Shown here: positions 37,349 to 41,733 of the stretch, piece by piece
Numbering within the stretch: the first letter of the stretch is position 1
How the letters are laid out: every line of letters starts with the position of its first letter
Origin: Paraburkholderia sp.
GTDB taxonomy: Bacteria > Pseudomonadota > Gammaproteobacteria > Burkholderiales > Burkholderiaceae
Assembly (NCBI RefSeq): GCF_004298475.1
Contig: NZ_SCRP01000026.1
Location: 1 to 41,733 of the forward strand
Length of the DNA stretch: 41,733 nucleotides
Direction of reading: 5' to 3'
The notes under the pieces: model-generated
Seen by the model: only the letters and a program-made list of their open reading frames with translations
Databases searched by the model: none
What the model was told of the DNA's origin: nothing
Position numbers and translations under genes: made by a program

Positions 37349-37652
37349 CGTGGCGGCGCAGCCGGCGCTCGACCGGCATTCGAGATTAGGTGACGGAATC
37401 GTAACATCGCCGGGGCCGTGCGGAAGCCCAGGCACAACGAGCGGGTGGCGAACGAGGTTCCGAACGTATTTTTTCCGTAGCGGATGCCGCGCAGCGCGAG
37501 GTTGGAACGACGGCGGCAAAACGGCGCGGCACGGCCCGTACGTTCGCTTTCCCGTGGCTTTCCTTTTGGCGGCCTTTCCGCTAGGATCGAAAACAGGTAG
37601 GTATCTTTCCAGCATCTCTCCCCCATTTCGCGGGATTTCCAGGAGCCAGATC
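37349..37652. other. 304-bp divergent region metY / CBS gene
   Basis: No convincing gene; metY is transcribed leftward and the CBS gene rightward from here. A TAGGAT -10-like box at about 37582-37587 with TTTCCT 17 bases upstream is a weak rightward promoter candidate. No SAM or SAH riboswitch fold was recognised before metY. Confidence 0.5.
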
Positions 37653-38108
37653 ATGCGCGTGAGCGACATTCTCGAGGTCAAGGGCAATGTGCTCTACACC
37701 GTCACGCCCGACACCCTGTTGAAGGACGCAGTCAGCACCATGGCCGAGCACGACATCGGCTCGCTGGTCGTGATGGAGTACGGCGATCTCGTCGGCATGC
37801 TCACGTTCCGCGAGGTCATCCTCACGCTGAGCACAACTGGCGGCAGCCTCGGCACCTCGACGATCCGCAAGGTCATGGACGATCACCCCATCACCTGCAC
37901 GCCCGAAACCGATATCAACGAAGTGCGCCGCATGATGCTCGAACATCACGTGCGCTATCTGCCGGTGATGGAGAAGGGCGGGCTGATGGGCGTGATTTCG
38001 TTCTACGACGTCGCGAAGGCCGTGGTGGAAGCGCAGGGCTTCGAGAACCGTCTGCTGAAGGCGTATATCCGCGACTGGCCCGAAGAAGAGCGTCAACCGG
38101 CGCGCTGA
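37653..38108 (+). CDS. Tandem CBS-domain protein
   Basis: A 151-residue protein made of two CBS domains (about 8-60, VTPDTLLKDAVSTMAEHDIGSLVVMEYGDLVGMLTFREV; about 75-135, TCTPETDINEVRRMMLEHHVRYLPVMEKGGLMGVISFYDVAKA). Such pairs bind adenosyl nucleotides (AMP, ATP, SAM) and report energy or methyl status to partners. No other domain is present, so it must act on another protein. AGGAG precedes the ATG. It ends 40 bases before a strong terminator, so it is probably monocistronic. Confidence 0.92.
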   Translation: MRVSDILEVKGNVLYTVTPDTLLKDAVSTMAEHDIGSLVVMEYGDLVGMLTFREVILTLSTTGGSLGTSTIRKVMDDHPITCTPETDINEVRRMMLEHHVRYLPVMEKGGLMGVISFYDVAKAVVEAQGFENRLLKAYIRDWPEEERQPAR

Positions 38109-38148
38109 GCCGCGTCGTTTGCGTTTGACGTTTCTATTGCGTCAGGTA

Positions 38149-38179
38149 TGAAAAAGCGCGCATCAGGCGCGCTTTTTCA
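38149..38179. terminator. Rho-independent terminator of the CBS gene
   Basis: TGAAAAAGCGCG and CGCGCTTTTTCA form a 12-bp stem with a seven-base loop; the T-run is in the right arm. It also folds on the minus strand. Confidence 0.85.
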
Positions 38180-38251
38180 CGTCTGCCTGATTTGTACGAG
38201 CGGTGTACCCGCGCTCTGCCAGCGGTACTTTGCGCAGCTTCAATCCATTCG

Positions 38252-40255
38252 ATGAACGATCGTCCGATCCCCGCCGCGCAAGACACCGCACGCGAACACG
38301 CGGCTCACGCGTCGCAGTTCCGCCTGCTGCGCGAGCGGCGCTTTGCGCCTTTCTTCTGGACGCAGTTTCTTGGCGCGATGAACGACAACGTGTTCAAGAT
38401 CGGCTTTACGTCGCTCGTCACGTATCAGGCGGCGCGCTTTTCCGGCGTCGATCCGAAGACTGTCGCGTTCCTCATTTCGGCGATCTTCATTGCGCCGTTC
38501 GTGCTGTTTTCCGCGACCTCGGGCCAGGTCGCCGACAAGTTCGACAAGGCGATGCTCACGCGCTGGGTCAAGACCTTCGAGATCGCCGTGATGCTGGTCG
38601 GCGCTGCGGGCTTCTGGCTGCACAACGCGCCGCTGCTCTATGCGTGCACGTTCCTGATGGGCGTCCATTCGACCGTGTTTGGGCCGATCAAATACGCGTA
38701 TCTGCCGCAGAAACTCGCCACGGATGAGCTCGTCGGCGGCAACGGGCTCGTCGAATCGGGCACCTTTGTCGCGATCCTGCTCGGGACGATCGTCGGCGGC
38801 GTGGCGGCGGCCACAGGTGCAACGGGCGCGTCCGATGCGGGCGTCGCGGGCGCAGCGGGCATTGCAGGCATCGGCAGCGGCACCAGCACCGGCGCCGTGT
38901 GGCTCGGTGCCGTGTGCCTCGTGCTCGCGCTGGTCGGGCGTACCGTGTCGGCCTTCGTGCCGCCTTGTCCGCCGCCGCAGCCGGGGCTGCGCATCAACTG
39001 GAATCCGGTCTCCGAAACCTGGCGCAACCTGCGGCTCGCGCACGGCAACCGCACGGTGTTCCTGAGCCTGCTCGGCATCTCGTGGCTGTGGTTCGTCGGC
39101 GCGACGTTCCTCGCGTCATTCTTCAATTTCGCAAAAGACGTCCTGATGGCCGACGCCGACGTCGTGACCGTGCTGCTCGCCATGTTTTCGTTCGGCATCG
39201 GCGCAGGTTCGCTGCTGTGCGAGCGGCTTTCGCGGCGTCGCATCGAGATCGGGCTCGTGCCGCTCGGCTCGATCGGCATGAGCGTGTTCGGCATCGATCT
39301 CTTCTTCGCGAGCCATGCGTTGCCCGCGGCGCCGCATCTGCTGTCGGTCGGCGAATTTCTCGGCGTCGCGGCGCACTGGCGCGTGCTCGCCGATCTGTTC
39401 CTGCTCGCGATGTTCGGCGGCTTCTACAGCGTGCCGCTCTACGCGCTGATCCAGAGCCGCAGCGCGCCGAGCCATCGCGCGCGCATCATCGCCGCGAACA
39501 ACATTCTCAATTCGCTTTTCATGATTGCGTCCGCAATGATGGCGATGGCGCTCACGCGCGCAGGCGTCAGCATCCCGGGTATTTTTCTCACGACGGCGCT
39601 GCTCAACATCGTCGTCGCGGCGTACATCTACACGCTGGTGCCCGAGTTCCTGCTGCGTTTTATCGCGTGGGTGCTGTTGCATACGTTCTATCGCGTGCGG
39701 CTCGTGAACGTGGAGCGCATTCCCGTCGAGGGCCCGGCCGTGCTGATCTGCAATCACGTGAGCTACGTCGACGCGATCGTCATCATGGCCGAGAGCCCGC
39801 GCCCGATCCGCTTCGTCATGGATTACCAGATCTTCCGGCATCCGTTTTTCGGCTGGGTGTTCCGGCATGCGAAGGCGATTCCGGTCGCGCCCGCGCACGA
39901 GGACGCCGCGCGGCTTGCGCGTGCGTACGACGCGTGCGCCGAAGCGCTGGCCGACGGCGAACTGGTGTGCATCTTTCCCGAAGGCAAGCTCACGAAGACG
40001 GGCGACCTCAACCCGTTTCGCCACGGCGTGATGGAGATTCTCGGGCGCTCGCCGGTGCCCGTCGTGCCGATGGCGCTGCGCGGGTTGTGGGGCAGCGTGT
40101 TTTCGCGGCAGTCGGAATCAGTGCTGCCGCGCCCGTTGCGCAGAGGTCTGACGAGCCGGCTCACGTTGGCCGTGGGCGAGCCGATCGCGCCTGACGAGGC
40201 GACGCTCGAACGGTTGCAGGAGAGCGTCGCCGATCTGCGCGGCGCGCGCCGGTAG
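38252..40255 (+). CDS. LplT-type transporter fused to PlsC acyltransferase
   Basis: A 667-residue fusion. The first about 430 residues are a major-facilitator lysophospholipid flippase of the LplT type (FFWTQFLGAMNDNVFKIGFTSLV, then about 12 helices). Residues about 470-660 are a PlsC acyltransferase with NHVSYVD (His502, Asp507) and FPEGK (Glu577, Gly578). Together they would flip lysophospholipid inward and re-acylate it. E. coli splits these between LplT and Aas, and larger homologues add an acyl-ACP synthetase; that third domain is missing here. An Ala/Gly-rich insert (about 185-215) lies between two helices. The stop codon lies inside an 11-bp repeat. ATG 38252 has no strong Shine-Dalgarno; earlier starts lack family similarity. 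Confidence 0.9.
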   Translation: MNDRPIPAAQDTAREHAAHASQFRLLRERRFAPFFWTQFLGAMNDNVFKIGFTSLVTYQAARFSGVDPKTVAFLISAIFIAPFVLFSATSGQVADKFDKAMLTRWVKTFEIAVMLVGAAGFWLHNAPLLYACTFLMGVHSTVFGPIKYAYLPQKLATDELVGGNGLVESGTFVAILLGTIVGGVAAATGATGASDAGVAGAAGIAGIGSGTSTGAVWLGAVCLVLALVGRTVSAFVPPCPPPQPGLRINWNPVSETWRNLRLAHGNRTVFLSLLGISWLWFVGATFLASFFNFAKDVLMADADVVTVLLAMFSFGIGAGSLLCERLSRRRIEIGLVPLGSIGMSVFGIDLFFASHALPAAPHLLSVGEFLGVAAHWRVLADLFLLAMFGGFYSVPLYALIQSRSAPSHRARIIAANNILNSLFMIASAMMAMALTRAGVSIPGIFLTTALLNIVVAAYIYTLVPEFLLRFIAWVLLHTFYRVRLVNVERIPVEGPAVLICNHVSYVDAIVIMAESPRPIRFVMDYQIFRHPFFGWVFRHAKAIPVAPAHEDAARLARAYDACAEALADGELVCIFPEGKLTKTGDLNPFRHGVMEILGRSPVPVVPMALRGLWGSVFSRQSESVLPRPLRRGLTSRLTLAVGEPIAPDEATLERLQESVADLRGARR

Positions 40256-40304
40256 CGCGCCGGTAGCGTGCCGGTAGTGTGCTGGTAGTGTGCCGGTAGC
40301 GCGC
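40250..40304. repeat. 11-bp x5 tandem repeat over the LplT-PlsC stop codon
   Basis: Units CGGTAGCGCGC, CGGTAGCGTGC, CGGTAGTGTGC, TGGTAGTGTGC and CGGTAGCGCGC run without gaps. The TAG of the first unit (40253-40255) is the stop codon of the preceding gene. The rest lies in the space before aroC. Confidence 0.9.
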
Positions 40305-40356
40305 GGGATGCCGCGGTCCTCGCCATGCACCCCGGGCGGTGCGTCACGCGGGCTGG

Positions 40357-40362
40357 CATAAT
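40357..40362 (+). promoter_or_regulatory. Possible -10 box of aroC
   Basis: CATAAT lies 33 bases before the aroC ATG, in the common context GGCATAATGCTGG. The -35 is not visible. Confidence 0.35.
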
Positions 40363-40395
40363 GCTGGATTCCCCGCTTCACATTGGACGACTGCC

Positions 40396-41496
40396 ATGTC
40401 TGGCAATACGCTCGGTACGCTTTTCACCGTCACCACCTTTGGCGAATCCCATGGTCCGGCCATCGGCTGCGTTATCGACGGCTGCCCGCCGGGGATGGCG
40501 CTGACCGAAGCCGATATCCAGCACGACCTGGACCGCCGCCGCCCGGGCACGTCGCGTCACGTGACGCAGCGCCAGGAAGAGGACAAGGTCGAGATCCTCT
40601 CGGGCGTGTTCGAGGGCACGACGACGGGCACGCCCATCGCGCTCCTGATCCGCAATACGGACCAGCGCAGCAAGGACTACGGCAATATCGCCGAGACCTT
40701 CCGCCCCGGCCACGCCGATTACACCTACTGGCAGAAGTACGGCATCCGCGACTATCGCGGCGGCGGCCGTTCGTCGGCGCGTTTGACCGCACCGACCGTG
40801 GCGGCGGGCGCGGTGGCGAAGAAGTGGCTGCGTGAGCGCTTCGGCGTCGAGGTGCGAGGCTATATGGCTGCGCTCGGAGAAATCGACGTGCCGTTCGTCG
40901 ACTGGAAGCATGTGCCGGAGAATCCGTTCTTCGTGCCGAACGCCGAAATCGTGCCGCAACTCGAGGCTTACATGGACGCATTGCGCCATGACGGCGACTC
41001 GATCGGCGCGCGCATCAACGTGGTCGCTTCGGGCGTTCCGGTCGGGTGGGGCGAGCCGCTCTTCGACCGCCTCGACGCCGACATCGCGCACGCGATGATG
41101 GGCATCAACGCGGTGAAGGGCGTGGAGATCGGTGCGGGCTTCGCGAGCGTCGCGCAACGCGGCTCGGTCCACGGCGACGAACTCACGCCCAATGGCTTTC
41201 ACGGCAATCACGCGGGCGGCGTGCTCGGCGGGATTTCGACCGGGCAGGACGTCACCGTTTCGATCGCGATCAAGCCGACGTCGAGCATTCGCACGCCGCG
41301 CCGCTCGATCGACAAGGCTGGTGTGGCCGCAACCGTCGAGACGTTCGGCCGCCACGATCCGTGCGTGGGCATCCGTGCGACGCCGATTGCCGAGGCGATG
41401 CTCGCACTCGTGCTGATCGACCATGCGCTGCGCCATCGTGCGCAGTGCGGCGATGTTGTCGTGACGACGCCGAAGATCGCGGCGAGCGACGCGTGA
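40396..41496 (+). CDS. aroC: Chorismate synthase
   Basis: AroC turns 5-enolpyruvylshikimate-3-phosphate into chorismate using reduced FMN, the last shared step to aromatic amino acids. The 366-residue protein has the three family signatures: [18 protein letters not shown] (with His17 region), the [23 protein letters not shown] block, and near the end [37 protein letters not shown]. Length is normal. ATG at 40396 gives the conserved [20 protein letters not shown] start. It is followed by a strong terminator and read alone. Confidence 0.96.
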   Translation: MSGNTLGTLFTVTTFGESHGPAIGCVIDGCPPGMALTEADIQHDLDRRRPGTSRHVTQRQEEDKVEILSGVFEGTTTGTPIALLIRNTDQRSKDYGNIAETFRPGHADYTYWQKYGIRDYRGGGRSSARLTAPTVAAGAVAKKWLRERFGVEVRGYMAALGEIDVPFVDWKHVPENPFFVPNAEIVPQLEAYMDALRHDGDSIGARINVVASGVPVGWGEPLFDRLDADIAHAMMGINAVKGVEIGAGFASVAQRGSVHGDELTPNGFHGNHAGGVLGGISTGQDVTVSIAIKPTSSIRTPRRSIDKAGVAATVETFGRHDPCVGIRATPIAEAMLALVLIDHALRHRAQCGDVVVTTPKIAASDA

Positions 41497-41567
41497 GAGA
41501 CGCCTGAGCGTCGCGAGGCGGGGTGGAGGCTGGGTCGAGGTAACGTACGCCTCGCCCGCTGGCCAAT

Positions 41568-41597
41568 AAAAATGCCGCTTCTTGAAGCGGCATTTTT
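41568..41597. terminator. Bidirectional terminator between aroC and ETF-QO genes
   Basis: AAAAATGCCGCTT, loop CTTG, AAGCGGCATTTTT form a 13-bp perfect stem with a T-run on the plus strand (seven T) and T5 on the minus strand; a textbook rho-independent terminator shared by the convergent genes. Confidence 0.92.
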
Positions 41598-41613
41598 TTG
41601 GCGGTTTCCCGGC

Positions 41614-41733
41614 TTACATGTTCGGATAGTTCGGCCCGCCGCCGCCTTCGGGCGTGACCCACACGATGTTCTGCGTCGGGTCCTTGATGTCGCAGGTCTT
41701 GCAGTGCACGCAGTTCTGCGCGTTGATCTGCAG
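41614..41733 (-). CDS. Electron transfer flavoprotein-ubiquinone oxidoreductase, C-terminal end (partial)
   Basis: The last 39 codons and the TAA stop of a gene that starts beyond the window. The peptide contains [20 protein letters not shown], three of the four Cys ligands of the [4Fe-4S] cluster of ETF-QO, and ends [16 protein letters not shown], the characteristic C-terminus. The whole enzyme moves electrons from ETF (fatty-acid and amino-acid oxidation) to ubiquinone in the membrane. It faces the aroC terminator. Confidence 0.93.
   Translation of the reverse strand: MQINAQNCVHCKTCDIKDPTQNIVWVTPEGGGGPNYPNM

Noticed and set aside
37349..37652. SAM or SAH riboswitch before metY
   Set aside because: No conserved stem pattern or core sequence recognised on the minus strand.

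Overview
This is a GC-rich, densely packed chromosomal window. Gene content and order suggest a Burkholderiaceae genome, most likely Paraburkholderia, Caballeronia or Burkholderia. Pointers are the iol cluster with its sugar-type ABC transporter and RpiR regulator, the NodT-FUSC-DUF1656-HlyD efflux operon, the wrbA-DUF2069 pair, the aroC/LplT-PlsC/CBS neighbourhood, and -10 boxes with poor -35 boxes. No tRNA, rRNA, CRISPR array, phage or intact mobile element is visible.

Region 1 (1-12968) is a myo-inositol uptake and catabolism locus. A decayed IS6-type transposase abuts the 3' end of iolB. The minus-strand operon runs, in transcription order, periplasmic binding protein, permease, single-domain ATPase, iolC fused to a DUF2090 aldolase-like domain, iolD, iolE, iolB. 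Three iol junctions (iolC/iolD and iolE/iolB by ATGA; iolD/iolE closely spaced) imply coupled translation. Divergently lie an RpiR-family regulator (IolR-like), iolG, and a second Gfo/Idh/MocA oxidoreductase. One palindrome, TGGAAAATATGTTCCA, sits between the two transcripts and overlaps the -35 region of the regulator promoter, so one site could control the whole locus. Together the genes cover inositol import through cleavage of the phosphorylated intermediate; iolA (malonate semialdehyde dehydrogenase) is not in the window.

Region 2 (13125-22845) is housekeeping: a TusA-like protein, galU, valS, a UvrD/PcrA helicase, an MTA/SAH nucleosidase and a propionyl-CoA synthetase (prpE). Region 3 (22846-29161) has a perfect FNR-type palindrome in a 366-bp gap, then a four-gene efflux operon (HlyD-type adaptor, DUF1656, FUSC pump, NodT outer-membrane lipoprotein) with a divergent LysR regulator. 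Region 4 (29343-41733) holds a small membrane ORF, a metallophosphoesterase, an FAD-linked D-2-hydroxyacid dehydrogenase, a DUF2069 protein and wrbA, a YihY-family membrane protein, an Mpo1-like DUF962 protein, an alpha/beta hydrolase coupled to a MetY sulfhydrylase, a CBS-pair protein, an LplT-PlsC fusion, aroC, and the last 39 codons of ETF-ubiquinone oxidoreductase.

No clearly new multi-gene system was found. The most unusual large-scale signal is that at least ten short imperfect tandem repeats (6, 9, 10, 11, 12 and 36 bp units) lie in gene leaders, C-terminal tails, linkers or over a stop codon, rather than inside conserved domains. Other points worth checking are the IolR-type operator, the orphan FNR box, the hairpin between binding protein and permease genes, and an IS6 remnant that lost a catalytic aspartate.
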